DNA of 64,000 nt from JAAYCB01 sp012744395 (GTDB lineage Bacteria > Planctomycetota > Planctomycetia > Pirellulales > Thermoguttaceae), in assembly GCA_028703175.1 (NCBI GenBank), contig JAQVNJ010000015.1:1-64000 (forward strand), read 5' to 3'. A program made the translations under genes and the position numbers. The notes below the pieces were generated by a model, which saw nothing but the letters and a program-made list of their open reading frames with translations, was not told the origin of the DNA and ran no database searches. This document shows positions 9,148 through 17,750 of the stretch, piece after piece. Numbering within the stretch: position 1 is the first letter of the stretch; each line of letters opens with the position of its first letter.

Positions 9148-9825
9148 ATGGTCCGGGTGAAGATCTGCGGCAACACCAGCGCCGCAGAGGTGGAGCTCTG
9201 CGCGGCGTGCGGGGCGGACTGCGTCGGGTTCGTGGTCGAGTACCCCGTCGCCGTGCCCTGGAACCTGGCGCGCGAGGATGCGGCCCCGCTTGTGGCGCGT
9301 GTGCCCCCGATGATTGCCCGCGCGGTGGTCACCGGCGGCGAGGCGGAGAAGGTTCTGGCGATCGCGCGGTTCCTGATGCCGCACCTCGTTCAATTGCACA
9401 CGGACAACTCGCTGGAAGAGACGGCGGCGATTGCCGGGGAGTTGTCCGGGCTGGGGATCGCGCTGATCCGGGCCGTGCGGATCGACGCGGCCACGGGCAG
9501 GGCATCCGGGCAGATCGAGGACCCGCTGGAGGCGGTGCTCGGACTGGAGCAGGCGGGAGTCGCCGCGGTTCTCCTTGACGCGCGGACGCGGGACATGCCC
9601 GCCGGCACGGGCGTGGCGCTCGACTGGGGGATGGCGGGCGAAATCCGCGCGGCGACGGAGCTGCCGTTGGTGCTGGCGGGCGGGTTGACGCCGGAGAATG
9701 TCCGCAGGGCCGTCGAGCAGGTGCAGCCCTTCGCCGTGGACGTGATCAGCGGGGTAGAGGCCGCGAGAACGGTGAAATCGGCGGAGCGGGTCCGCCGGTT
9801 CATCCAGGAGGCGAAAGGGCTGTAA
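9148..9825 (+). CDS. trpF: Phosphoribosylanthranilate isomerase
   Basis: Catalyses the Amadori rearrangement of PRA to CdRP. The 225-residue TIM barrel starts MVRVKICGNT with the catalytic Cys7; the catalytic Asp is in AVLLDARTRD, and the phosphate site is VLAGGLTPENV followed by VDVISGVE. The insert VEYPVAVPWNLAR near residue 30 is unlike E. coli TrpF and resembles archaeal-type versions (family impression, not tested). It ends the trpDCF run; trpA, trpB and trpEG are not in the window. It converges with the HD-GYP gene 39 bases away. Confidence 0.93.
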   Translation: MVRVKICGNTSAAEVELCAACGADCVGFVVEYPVAVPWNLAREDAAPLVARVPPMIARAVVTGGEAEKVLAIARFLMPHLVQLHTDNSLEETAAIAGELSGLGIALIRAVRIDAATGRASGQIEDPLEAVLGLEQAGVAAVLLDARTRDMPAGTGVALDWGMAGEIRAATELPLVLAGGLTPENVRRAVEQVQPFAVDVISGVEAARTVKSAERVRRFIQEAKGL

Positions 9826-9864
9826 CCGCGCGTTGTGATCTCGGAACTTCAGCGCGACGGCGGT

Positions 9865-10956
9865 TCACGCGCCGGGAAGGTCCGCCGGGTTGGCCGGGGC
9901 GAGCGAGCCAGCCTCGCCGATCGCGGGCAGGGGCACGTCGAATCGCCGGCTGATCGTGATGAAATCGCTTTCGCGGCGGAGGAAGGCCTCGACGATGTCG
10001 GGGTCGAAATGCAGCCCCCGGCCTTCGAGGATCAGGCGGCGCGTCTGCGCGTGTTCAAACCGGGGTTTGTAGACGCGTTCGGTCGTCAGGGCGTCGTAGA
10101 CGTCGGCCAGTGCGAGAATCCGGCCGCAGAGGGGAATCTCCTCGCCGCGCAGGCCCCGCGGGTAGCCGCCGCCGTCGAAGCGTTCGTGGTGGGTCATCGC
10201 GATGTCGTAGGCCATGCGGAGGAACTCCGCGCCCTGGTGGGCCTGCGTGGCGGCGCTGAGCGTTTCCCCGCCGATGATCGTATGCCGCTTCATGATCTCG
10301 AATTCCTCGGGCGTGAACCGCCCGGGCTTGAGCAGCACCCGATCTGGAATCCCGACCTTCCCGATATCGTGCAGCGGGCTGGTGAGGTAGAGCAATTGCA
10401 CGTATTCGCCGTCGATCGCGTCGCGGAACTTGTCCCAATGCGAGAGGTCATCGGCGAGGACGCGGCAGTATTCGCGGATTCTTTCCAGGTGAGCCCCCGT
10501 CTGGGAATCGCGGGATTCGGCCAGCTTGGCCAGCGCGAAGATGATGATGTCGCGGCTTTCCAGCGAGAGGATGCGTTCCCCGGCACGGAGCCGCATGCGA
10601 AGTTCCTCGGGCTGGAGGGGCTTGGTGAGGAAATCGTCGGCGCCGGCGTTCAATCCCTCGACCACGTTGTCAACGCCCTCGAAGGAAGTGACGAGGATCA
10701 CATAGATATAGCTGCCCCAGCTCCGCCCGCGGATTTGGCGGCAGATTTCCACGCCGCTCATGCCGGGCAGTTCCCAGTCGGAGACGACGAGGCGGTATCG
10801 CCCGGTGCGGACCAGCTCGAAGGCGTCGCGGCCGTTGTCGGCGGTTGTCACTTCGTAGCCGAAGTGTCTGAGCCAACTGCCGAGGATTTCCGCGGAGACC
10901 GAGTCGTCTTCGACAACCAGGACATGCATCGGAGGATTCTGGCTTGTGCGATTCAT
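9865..10956 (-). CDS. Response regulator with HD-GYP phosphodiesterase output
   Basis: A 363-residue two-domain regulator. The receiver (about residues 10-125) has the acidic pocket EDD (17-18), phosphoacceptor Asp60 in VVSDWELPGMSG and Lys112 in LTKPL. The HD-GYP domain (about 135-340) has HDIGK (His196-Asp197) and HHERFDGGGYPRGL with GYP at 264-266, so it should hydrolyse cyclic di-GMP. The start at 10956 overlaps the stop of the HPt gene in an ATGA arrangement, which implies translational coupling; a longer in-frame start at 11022 lies inside the HPt gene and is less likely. Confidence 0.93.
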   Translation of the reverse strand: MNRTSQNPPMHVLVVEDDSVSAEILGSWLRHFGYEVTTADNGRDAFELVRTGRYRLVVSDWELPGMSGVEICRQIRGRSWGSYIYVILVTSFEGVDNVVEGLNAGADDFLTKPLQPEELRMRLRAGERILSLESRDIIIFALAKLAESRDSQTGAHLERIREYCRVLADDLSHWDKFRDAIDGEYVQLLYLTSPLHDIGKVGIPDRVLLKPGRFTPEEFEIMKRHTIIGGETLSAATQAHQGAEFLRMAYDIAMTHHERFDGGGYPRGLRGEEIPLCGRILALADVYDALTTERVYKPRFEHAQTRRLILEGRGLHFDPDIVEAFLRRESDFITISRRFDVPLPAIGEAGSLAPANPADLPGA

Positions 10957-11342
10957 GAGGCGGGAACCGCTGGGATCGCGGGCGGCTCGAGTTGCGCCAC
11001 GGCGGCCGTGAATCGATCCCACTCATGCCGCAGCTCGTCGAGCCGCTGCGGGATGGCGCCGAGCGCCCGGCGGCGCGCCGCGTCTTCGATCGCCGCGGCG
11101 TGTTCGCGCAACCGCAACGCCGACGCGTTGGCCGACGCGCCCTTGAGCCGGTGGGCGAGCCGGGCCACCAGCTCCGTGTCGGCGTTGATCAGCGCTTGTT
11201 CCAGCGCCGCAAGGTCCTCGTCGCACCGCTCCTGGAACTTGCGGAGCACGCGCTGGACGAAATCGGAATTCCCCAGGCAGCGGGCAAGCAGATCTTCCAT
11301 GTCGAAAACGTCGGCATTTCGATCCGCAGGTTGAAAACTCAT
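10953..11342 (-). CDS. Histidine phosphotransfer (HPt) domain protein
   Basis: A 129-residue single-domain HPt protein that relays phosphate between a histidine kinase and a receiver. The phospho-accepting histidine is His64 in LVARLAHRLKGASANA, the standard HPt helix. It sits directly upstream of, and overlaps by four bases, the receiver/HD-GYP gene, which is the obvious phosphorelay partner. No cognate hybrid kinase is encoded nearby. Confidence 0.9.
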   Translation of the reverse strand: MSFQPADRNADVFDMEDLLARCLGNSDFVQRVLRKFQERCDEDLAALEQALINADTELVARLAHRLKGASANASALRLREHAAAIEDAARRRALGAIPQRLDELRHEWDRFTAAVAQLEPPAIPAVPAS

Positions 11343-11651
11343 CTTCCGTCACTCCTGGCAACAGGCGGCAAGGCTCCGCAAACCGGGATTCTGGCCAGCC
11401 GAGCGGTCTCTGGCATTGCTCGCCTCACCCTGAGCTGCCCCGCGCAAGCCGGACCACCGGTCCGTAGGAACTGTAGCCCACGTCTCCCGCAGCGTCAAAG
11501 AATGAAACGGCGGCGGGCAAGCCGGCGCGGTCAACCCCGCGGCCGGAGAATCCGTCAGGAAGCGGACAGGCGGTACAGACGGCCGGCATCGGCGCTGCCG
11601 CCTTCCCCCGCTGCCGGGCAAACCTCCCCGGGCGGAACCGCGGAGGCCCCC
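11343..11651. other. Intergenic, no gene recognised
   Basis: About 310 bases between the HPt gene and the C39-like membrane protein, both on the minus strand. The short open frames here overlap on both strands, lack plausible ribosome sites and look like GC-driven shadows. It presumably carries the promoter of the HPt/HD-GYP pair, but no convincing -35/-10 pair was seen. Confidence 0.5.
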
Positions 11652-12497
11652 TCACTTCGCCCGCAGCCGCAATCCTTCACCCTGCCAGAGAACGCAGAGA
11701 TCGTCGATGGTCCAGTGCTCGCGGCCGACAGACGGATCGCCAACTTCGATCCGGTCGGGCCCGACACGGCCGAAAACAACCACGGCGTGGCCCAGGCCGG
11801 GTGTCCAGCCCCACTGGTGCTCGTAGCGGGGGTCGACCTCGGCGCCGATCTCGAGCTTGACCAGCAGGAGGGCCGGCCAGTCGTCGGCGGCGAGGAATCC
11901 TTCGATATCCGAGAAGAAGGGCTCCACCCGGTAGGAGCTGGCCCGCGTCTTCAGCTTCAGCCCTCGGAACAGTCCCAGCGTCGGCGTACCGTTGGCGCCC
12001 GTCAGGCAGAGCTCCATCATTTCCTGTTCATTGGCCGGAATGTCGAAGCCGGTCAGCAATGTTGCAGCGGAACAAGCGCTGCACGAAGCGCGGTTCGACT
12101 GGAGGCAGATGCCGTCGCTCCAGATGTCCGTGGCGGGTGGGGGGTCCCTGGGCATCTGGCGCGTCAGCGCGTGGGCGCCGACGCCGAGCAGAGCAACGCC
12201 GAGGATGGCGCGACGCCAGAAGGGAATCGGACGCCAGGCAAGGAGCATGCCCGCCAGGCACGCCGCGCCGAGCGCCGTCCAGTTGCCCACCAGAATCACG
12301 TTTGAGAAGGGCAGCAAGCGAGCCATGATCAGGCGCCCCTGCACGCGCGCGGCAAAGGCAACCGTCAAGACCACCAGAACGGCGGCAACCGCCGTCCGCA
12401 AGAGCCCTCGCCGACCCCGCGCGAACAACGCCCCGACAACACAAGCCGCGCACGAAGCCAGAGCGATAATCACATAGCCCAGAACCAGGTCGTACAC
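11652..12497 (-). CDS. Membrane protein with C-terminal C39-like peptidase domain
   Basis: A 281-residue protein from a GTG start. The N-terminal ~110 residues contain about four hydrophobic helices (for example VLGYVIIALASCAACVVGAL and LLRTAVAAVLVVLTVAFA). The C-terminal half resembles C39 double-glycine-type cysteine peptidases: a Gln before a Cys-rich segment (CLQSNRASCSACSAATLL, about 129-146), then GHAVVVFG with the His, and VGDPSVGRE with the Asp. That order of Cys, His and Asp is the C39 order. No ABC transporter is adjacent, so it may process a substrate at the membrane or be a non-transport relative. Family assignment is by motif only. Confidence 0.65.
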   Translation of the reverse strand: MYDLVLGYVIIALASCAACVVGALFARGRRGLLRTAVAAVLVVLTVAFAARVQGRLIMARLLPFSNVILVGNWTALGAACLAGMLLAWRPIPFWRRAILGVALLGVGAHALTRQMPRDPPPATDIWSDGICLQSNRASCSACSAATLLTGFDIPANEQEMMELCLTGANGTPTLGLFRGLKLKTRASSYRVEPFFSDIEGFLAADDWPALLLVKLEIGAEVDPRYEHQWGWTPGLGHAVVVFGRVGPDRIEVGDPSVGREHWTIDDLCVLWQGEGLRLRAK

Positions 12498-12936
12498 GAA
12501 CGGGTCGCCTTACCGCAAAATTGCCAGCCCGTCAAAGCTGCCAAAAATGCGCAGACTTCCAGACGATCGGTCAACTCTTTGGGCTGAGAAACTTACCTGA
12601 ACCACACAAAACGCTTGCCAAGGTTGAAGACGAACTGAATCGCCGCCGGTCTCCGGCTTCGCCTCCCGTGGCGGTGCGCGAATGCCGGAACCGCACATGA
12701 TCGCATTATAAGGCTTTTGCGCGCCGAAGGTGACCCCCGACAGACGTGCGTTTTGTTAGCGCGCCTGGCCTGTCGCCAGCCCCCCGTCAGGCGGGCCGCA
12801 TGGTGCAACTCGGCGTTGACCAAGAGGTGACAGATCGCTACAGTAGCGGCTCTCCTGCCCAGAGGGGATGGCGGTCTGGCGCTGTTGGCCGGTTAAATGA
12901 TCGCCCGAGGGGCGGGAGCCGATTTCGAGACAACCG
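12498..12936. other. Divergent intergenic region
   Basis: About 440 bases between the divergent C39-like and receiver-like genes. It holds a good plus-strand promoter (12816-12844) and, on the minus strand, a perfect TATAAT (12706-12711) without a clear -35. A 62-codon minus-strand frame (12510-12698) starts at an ATG seven bases after that TATAAT, but its sequence looks non-coding and it is not called. Confidence 0.45.
12816..12844 (+). promoter_or_regulatory. Candidate sigma70-type promoter for the degenerate-receiver gene
   Basis: TTGACC (12816-12821), a 17-base spacer and TACAGT (12839-12844), about 90 bases before the ATG at 12937. Good consensus match and correct spacing; no experimental support. 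Confidence 0.5.
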
Positions 12937-13995
12937 ATGACAACGGCGACGAAACCAGCGCGAACGGGGCAATTCAGAACGCCCTGGCGGTCGATTCCAC
13001 CGATGCTGCGGGTGTTGTTCGTGGCCAACCGCCAGCGGACCGGTAGATGGCTCGCCGAGGCTTTCTCGGCTGACAGCGTTTCGAACGTCCGCCTGGACGA
13101 GGTGGTCGGCAGCGCGGCGGGGATGGCCCGGCTCCGCGACGATACCTACGATGCCGTCTTGCTCAGCCATGACCCACCGGAGCTGAACGCCCTGGACTTG
13201 GTGGAAGGCTACCGTGCCGGTGGGGCGCACGAGCCGATTATCGTGATGGGTCTTCAGAGCGAGCAGGAGATGGCGGCCGCCTGCTTCGAACGCGGCGCCG
13301 ACGGCTACGTCTGCGCCAGCACAACCACCTCGCGGAACCTGATCTGGGTTCTCGCCCGGGCCGTGCAGTATCACCAGCTGATGCGCGAGAACCATCGCCT
13401 CGGCCTGGCCCAGCAGCAACGGCTCCAACGGGAGCACGACGAGGCCGAGCGGCTGCTCGAGCAGCAGCGGGCGCTCGTCGGCGAACTGGAGGCGATCCAA
13501 GGCCGCGGCCCGGCGACCCGGGAGGGAAAGCCATCCGAGCCCTGCCAGCAGCTCCCCGCGGCGGCCTGGCGACTGCCGCGCCACCTGCCCCAGGAACTGG
13601 TGATCCATTACCGGGAACTGCTCCGAGCCTACGTGATCATGGGCTCCGGGCACCTGGCGTGCGAACTGAGCCGGCTGGCTGACCTGTTGGCCGGCGCCGG
13701 GGTGACGGCGCGGCAAGCGATGCAGCTTCACGTCCTCGTTCTAGAGGAGATGGTCAGCGGCCTGGGATCGCGGAGCACCCGCCACGTGATGACGCGCGCC
13801 GATCTGTTGGCCCTGGAGATCATGATCCATTTGGCGGAGAACTACCGTGCGCGATGGCGTGAAATGATCGACCCGCCGATGCAGCAGTTGCTGCCGGGTT
13901 TCGAGAAATTCCGTCCCGCGGAGTTCTGCGAGGAGACGCGCCGCGGGAGGGGCCCGTGCCCCGCCGACAACGCGCCCGAGACGCGTGGCCGGTAA
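12937..13995 (+). CDS. Degenerate receiver-domain protein with unknown C-terminal domain
   Basis: A 352-residue protein. Residues ~23-145 follow a CheY-like fold (LRVLFVANR, YDAVLLSHD, PIIVMGLQ, GADGYVCAS), but the phosphoacceptor position carries Ser77 rather than Asp (Asp79 is two residues on) and the conserved KP after the fifth strand is replaced by CAS. A coiled-coil-like linker rich in Gln/Glu/Arg follows (about 155-195). The C-terminal helical region (about 210-320) is not assigned; it loosely recalls RsbU/RsbR N-terminal helical bundles. It is probably a phosphorylation-independent pseudo-receiver. Confidence 0.72.
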   Translation: MTTATKPARTGQFRTPWRSIPPMLRVLFVANRQRTGRWLAEAFSADSVSNVRLDEVVGSAAGMARLRDDTYDAVLLSHDPPELNALDLVEGYRAGGAHEPIIVMGLQSEQEMAAACFERGADGYVCASTTTSRNLIWVLARAVQYHQLMRENHRLGLAQQQRLQREHDEAERLLEQQRALVGELEAIQGRGPATREGKPSEPCQQLPAAAWRLPRHLPQELVIHYRELLRAYVIMGSGHLACELSRLADLLAGAGVTARQAMQLHVLVLEEMVSGLGSRSTRHVMTRADLLALEIMIHLAENYRARWREMIDPPMQQLLPGFEKFRPAEFCEETRRGRGPCPADNAPETRGR

Positions 13996-14081
13996 ATCGC
14001 CATGACAGCGGGCGGGGGCGCACGGCCGGCCGTGTTCCGTCATCCGCGGCACTGGACACCCCAACGGTGCGGAGGACCCTG

Positions 14082-14468
14082 ATGTCTGCAAGACCGATCC
14101 GCGACGCGGAGACCACGGTCGCCCAACTCCGCCGGATTGTCGATGCGTTTGTCGCCGAGCGGGATTGGGGCCAGTTCCACACGCCGAAGAACCTGGCCAT
14201 GTCGCTGGCGATCGAGGCGGCCGAACTGATGGAGCACTTCCAGTGGCTCACGCCGGAACAGTCGTGGCAGGCGGCCGCCGATGCGGAGAAGAAGCGGGCG
14301 ATCGGAGAAGAGCTCTCCGACGTCTTCGGCTATCTGTTGGCCCTGGCCGGCGCGCTGGAGCTTGACCTGGCCTCGGCGCTGGTGGCTAAAATGGCCAAGA
14401 ATGCGGAAAAATACCCGATCGAGCGCTATCGGGGCCTGTTCGGACCCGCCGACCCCAACCGCCCCTGA
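14082..14468 (+). CDS. MazG-like nucleotide pyrophosphohydrolase
   Basis: A 128-residue all-helical NTP pyrophosphatase of the MazG/RS21-C6 type, hydrolysing (d)NTPs to monophosphates, likely house-cleaning. The metal-binding motifs are EAAELMEHF and EELSDVFGYLL (the ExxE and ExxD pairs), and the lead-in WGQFHTPKNLAMSLAIE is typical of the small-protein branch. The ATG at 14082 is preceded by GGAGGA; the longer frame from 13956 runs into the previous gene and lacks support. Substrate preference (dCTP or others) is not evident. Confidence 0.86.
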   Translation: MSARPIRDAETTVAQLRRIVDAFVAERDWGQFHTPKNLAMSLAIEAAELMEHFQWLTPEQSWQAAADAEKKRAIGEELSDVFGYLLALAGALELDLASALVAKMAKNAEKYPIERYRGLFGPADPNRP

Positions 14469-14533
14469 CAGGAATCGAGTCCGGCCTGCCGGCGGGACGG
14501 TCGCCACGGCGCCGGCAGCGCGCTCGTTGTTTC

Positions 14534-14562
14534 TTGCCCGAGGGGGGCCGGCAAGTTATCAT
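14534..14562 (+). promoter_or_regulatory. Candidate promoter for the HzsA-like gene
   Basis: TTGCCC (14534-14539), 17-base spacer, TATCAT (14557-14562), about 100 bases before the ATG at 14661. Consensus match only. Confidence 0.4.
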
Positions 14563-14660
14563 GGCCTGGATATTCCCGCCAGCTCGCTTCCGGCGGAGAG
14601 GCATCACGCGGCGGCTGCCGCTCCACCTCCCGGCGCCGCCCTGCACGGACCCTAGCCCTG

Positions 14661-16787
14661 ATGAAAACGCTCGGCCCGCTCTCGATCGCGCTCTGGTTCG
14701 CTGCCGCGACATTTCCAGGTTTTCCCGCGGCGGGCGCTGCCCGGCCGGCCGCTGAGCTCACCCTGCCGGAAGGCGTCGACGACCTGGTCTTCGCGGTCCG
14801 GCCCACCGGCCCCGACGTCCATTACTACGCCAACTTCGGCTACTACAGCTACGACCCGGAAGAAAAGGCCTACCCGATTGGCGGCCAGCTCTGCCGGCTC
14901 AACCTGGCCAGCGGCGAGGTGCGGGTCCTGCTCGACGATCCGAGCGGGGGCGTTCGCGATCCGCAGGTTCACTACGAGGGGGGCAAAATCCTGTTCTCCT
15001 ACCGGCCCGGCGGCACGGAGCACTACCACCTCTACGAGATCAACGCCGACGGCTCCGACCTGCGGCAGTTGACCGACGGACCGCACGACGACATCGAGCC
15101 GGCCTACCTTCCCGACGGCGACATCGTCTTCTGCTCCTCGCGCTGCAACCGCTGGGTGGCGTGCTGGAAGGTGCCGGTGGCCAACCTCCACCGCTGCAAC
15201 GCCGACGGCGGGAATCCGCGGATGATCAGCAGCAACGCCGTCACGGAGAACACCCCGGCCGTGCTCCCCGACGGGCGGCTGCTCTACACCCGCTGGGAAT
15301 ACAACGACCGCAGCCAGCTGGCCTACCACCACCTCTGGACGATCAATCTCGACGGCAGCGGCCAGATGACCTACTTCGGCAACATGCATCCGACCGGCAT
15401 GGCCTACGCGCTTGCCGGCCGCAAGGGGAACACCGTCCGCTACGACAACGTGCCCGGCGCGGAAGCGATGCTCGACGCGAAACCGATTCCCGGCACGCGC
15501 CGGGTGGTGTCGGTCTTCTCGCCGGGCCACGGCCGCCCCGAGCACGAAGGATTCCTGACGATCATCGATCCGCGCCTGGGTCCGGATCATCAGCGCTCCG
15601 CGCGGCGAATCCATCCCGACGGCAACTGGCGCGACCCCTACCCCCTCTCGGCAACCCGATTCCTGGCGGCGCGCGGTCGCGATCTGTTTCTGCTCGACGA
15701 CCAGGGCCGCGCCGCGAAGCTGTTCTCGCTCGGCGATCCCCGCCCCGAGATGCGCCTCCATGAACCGGTCCCGATCCGCCCCCGCCGCCCCGCGCGGCTG
15801 ACCGCCGCCCGGATCGACGCCGGCCGGCCGACCGGCCGGCTCGTCCTGGCCGACGTGACGCGGGGCAGAAACATGGAGGGCGTGGCGCGCGGCGAGATCA
15901 AGAAGCTGCTCGTGCTCGAACAGCTCCCCGCCCCGTTCCACAACAGCCCCGGTTTCGACGGGATCAGCCTCTGGGGGCCGTTCACGATCTCCCGGATCCT
16001 CGGCACGGTGCCGGTCGAAGAGGACGGCTCGGCGTGTTTCGAAGCGCCGGCGATGCGGAGCCTGTTCTTCGTGGCGCTCGACGAACACGAACTGGCTGTC
16101 AAGAAGATGCAGAGCTTCGTCACGCTCCAGCCCGGCGAAACCACCAGTTGCGTGGGTTGCCACGAGCCGCGGACGGTCACCCCGGCGAACCCCGGCAAGG
16201 CGACGCTCGCCGCGCTCCAGCGCCCCGTGAGCAGGATCGAACCGATCGACGACGTGCCGCAGATCGTCGACTTTCGCCGCCATATCCAGCCGATCCTCGA
16301 CCGCCACTGCGTCCGCTGCCACAGCCAGGGCAACGCCGACGGCATCACCTGCCTGGCCGCCGCGCGGGGCGTTCCCTCGCACGGCCAGGGGCGCGTGCTC
16401 TCGTCCTATGTCGCACTCGTCCAGCAGTTCGAGGAAGTCGTCGATGGCCGCAACGCCCACGGCAATCGCGCCCCGCGGCAGATCGGCAGCGCGGCGAGCA
16501 AGCTGATGACCCGGATCGACGGCAGCCACTACGAGCTCAAGGTCTCACCGCAGGAAGCCCGCACGATCCGCCTCTGGCTCGACTCCGGCGCCGTGGCCAA
16601 CGGCACCTACGCGATCATGGACGGCGGCACCCCGGAGCGGCCCAGCGAGCAGTACGTGCGCGAGATGAAACGCTACGGCATCCTGCCGCCGGACTTCAAC
16701 CCGAAAACCACGTCGATCGACGCCTATGCGGTGGACGAGGCCTATTTCCGCTCCTTCTGGCACCAGCCAGACAGGGCGCGCCACTGA
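14661..16787 (+). CDS. Secreted di-heme protein related to hydrazine synthase alpha subunit
   Basis: A 708-residue exported protein (signal peptide about 1-26, ending AAGAARP). Residues ~40-350 look like a TolB/WD-type beta-propeller (INADGSDLRQLTDGPHDD, LPDGDIVFCSSRC, INLDGSGQMTYFGNM). The C-terminal third has two c-type heme motifs, CVGCH (497-501) and CVRCH (550-554), separated by a segment typical of HzsA-related proteins (LDEHELAVKKMQSFVTL, DFRRHIQPILDRHC). This order of propeller then two heme sites is that of the hydrazine synthase alpha family, which is widespread in non-anammox planctomycetes as proteins of unknown function. No hydrazine genes are nearby, so hydrazine synthesis should not be inferred. 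Confidence 0.8.
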   Translation: MKTLGPLSIALWFAAATFPGFPAAGAARPAAELTLPEGVDDLVFAVRPTGPDVHYYANFGYYSYDPEEKAYPIGGQLCRLNLASGEVRVLLDDPSGGVRDPQVHYEGGKILFSYRPGGTEHYHLYEINADGSDLRQLTDGPHDDIEPAYLPDGDIVFCSSRCNRWVACWKVPVANLHRCNADGGNPRMISSNAVTENTPAVLPDGRLLYTRWEYNDRSQLAYHHLWTINLDGSGQMTYFGNMHPTGMAYALAGRKGNTVRYDNVPGAEAMLDAKPIPGTRRVVSVFSPGHGRPEHEGFLTIIDPRLGPDHQRSARRIHPDGNWRDPYPLSATRFLAARGRDLFLLDDQGRAAKLFSLGDPRPEMRLHEPVPIRPRRPARLTAARIDAGRPTGRLVLADVTRGRNMEGVARGEIKKLLVLEQLPAPFHNSPGFDGISLWGPFTISRILGTVPVEEDGSACFEAPAMRSLFFVALDEHELAVKKMQSFVTLQPGETTSCVGCHEPRTVTPANPGKATLAALQRPVSRIEPIDDVPQIVDFRRHIQPILDRHCVRCHSQGNADGITCLAAARGVPSHGQGRVLSSYVALVQQFEEVVDGRNAHGNRAPRQIGSAASKLMTRIDGSHYELKVSPQEARTIRLWLDSGAVANGTYAIMDGGTPERPSEQYVREMKRYGILPPDFNPKTTSIDAYAVDEAYFRSFWHQPDRARH

Positions 16788-16839
16788 TCGACCGCCCGCG
16801 CCGCGTTGCCCAGCGCCCCGCTGCGGACCCGCCACGCGG

Positions 16840-16913
16840 CCAAGCTCCAGCTTGGGAACGCTGGCTCCAGACCGGCGCGCCTGCCCAGAATCGGAGGCTC
16901 CGGCTTGGGAACC
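16840..16913. repeat. Palindromic intergenic repeat, two copies
   Basis: First copy CCAAGCTCCAGCTTGG with flanking GAACG at 16840-16860; second, diverged copy with GGCTCCGGCTTGGGAACC at 16894-16913. They belong to the dispersed family with arms GGTTCCCAAGC and GCTTGGGAACC seen throughout the window and lie between the HzsA-like and Nif3-like genes. Confidence 0.7.
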
Positions 16914-16964
16914 ATGGAGAATAATCCGGCGGCTTTGAAAATCGGCCCTAAGAAAAGGACCTGG

Positions 16965-17750
16965 ATGATGCTTACGGTAGAGTTGTTGGCCGCCTTTCTC
17001 GAGCGGATTGCACCGCTGCGGCTGGCCGAAGACTGGGACAACGTGGGGCTGTTGGTCGGCGATCCGCGGAGCCCGGTCCGCCGGGTGATGACCTGCCTGA
17101 CGATCACGCCCCAGGTGGCGGCCGAGGCGATCGAGCAGAACGCCGACCTGATCGTGGCCCACCATCCGCTCCCCTTTCAGCCGCTGCAGCGCGTCACCCC
17201 CGAGACGCCCACCGGCCGGATGCTGCTCGACCTGATCGCTGCGCGGATCGCCGTCTACAGCGCCCACACGGCCTACGACTCGGCAACCGACGGGATCAAC
17301 CAGCGGCTGGCGCGCGGGTTGGGCCTCCGCGGCGTCTTCCCCTTGACATTCTCGGCCGGGGGGATCGGCGCCGGGCGGATCGGGTGGTTCGAGGAGCCGA
17401 TCCGCCTGGGCGAACTGGCCGAAACCGTCAAGGGGTTCCTCCGCCTCCAGCGCGTCCAGATCGTCGGCGCGGCCGACCAGATGGTCCGCATGGCGGCGGT
17501 CGCATGCGGGGCGGCGGGCGCGTTTCTCGAACACGCCCGGCAAGCCGATTGCGACGCCATGCTGCTGGGCGAAACGCGCTACCACACGTATTTGGAGGCG
17601 GAGGCGGCGGGGATCGGCCTGATCCTGCCCGGCCATTACGCCAGCGAGCGCTTCGCCATGGAGTGCCTGGCCGACATCCTGGCCGGCGAGTTCTCCGCGC
17701 TCGACGTCTGGGCCAGCCGGTCCGAATGCGATCCGGTCCGCTGGGTCTGA
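16965..17750 (+). CDS. Nif3-like dinuclear metal-centre hexameric protein (YbgI/GTP cyclohydrolase I type 2 family)
   Basis: A 261-residue cytoplasmic protein of the Nif3/YbgI family, which forms hexameric toroids with a two-metal site; its reaction is debated. Metal-ligand landmarks are IVAHHPLPFQPL, HTAYDSATDGINQRLA, and the C-terminal LPGHYASERFAMECLA (His, Glu). EDWDNVGLLVGDPRSPV near the N-terminus is diagnostic. The open frame extends up to 16806 through a repeat element; the adjacent ATGs at 16965 and 16968, preceded by AAGGA, give the family N-terminus, so the longer version is rejected. Confidence 0.9.
   Translation: MMLTVELLAAFLERIAPLRLAEDWDNVGLLVGDPRSPVRRVMTCLTITPQVAAEAIEQNADLIVAHHPLPFQPLQRVTPETPTGRMLLDLIAARIAVYSAHTAYDSATDGINQRLARGLGLRGVFPLTFSAGGIGAGRIGWFEEPIRLGELAETVKGFLRLQRVQIVGAADQMVRMAAVACGAAGAFLEHARQADCDAMLLGETRYHTYLEAEAAGIGLILPGHYASERFAMECLADILAGEFSALDVWASRSECDPVRWV

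Noticed and set aside
14661..16787. Interpreting the HzsA-like protein as evidence of anammox
   Set aside because: No other anammox genes are present and the family is widespread in heterotrophic planctomycetes.
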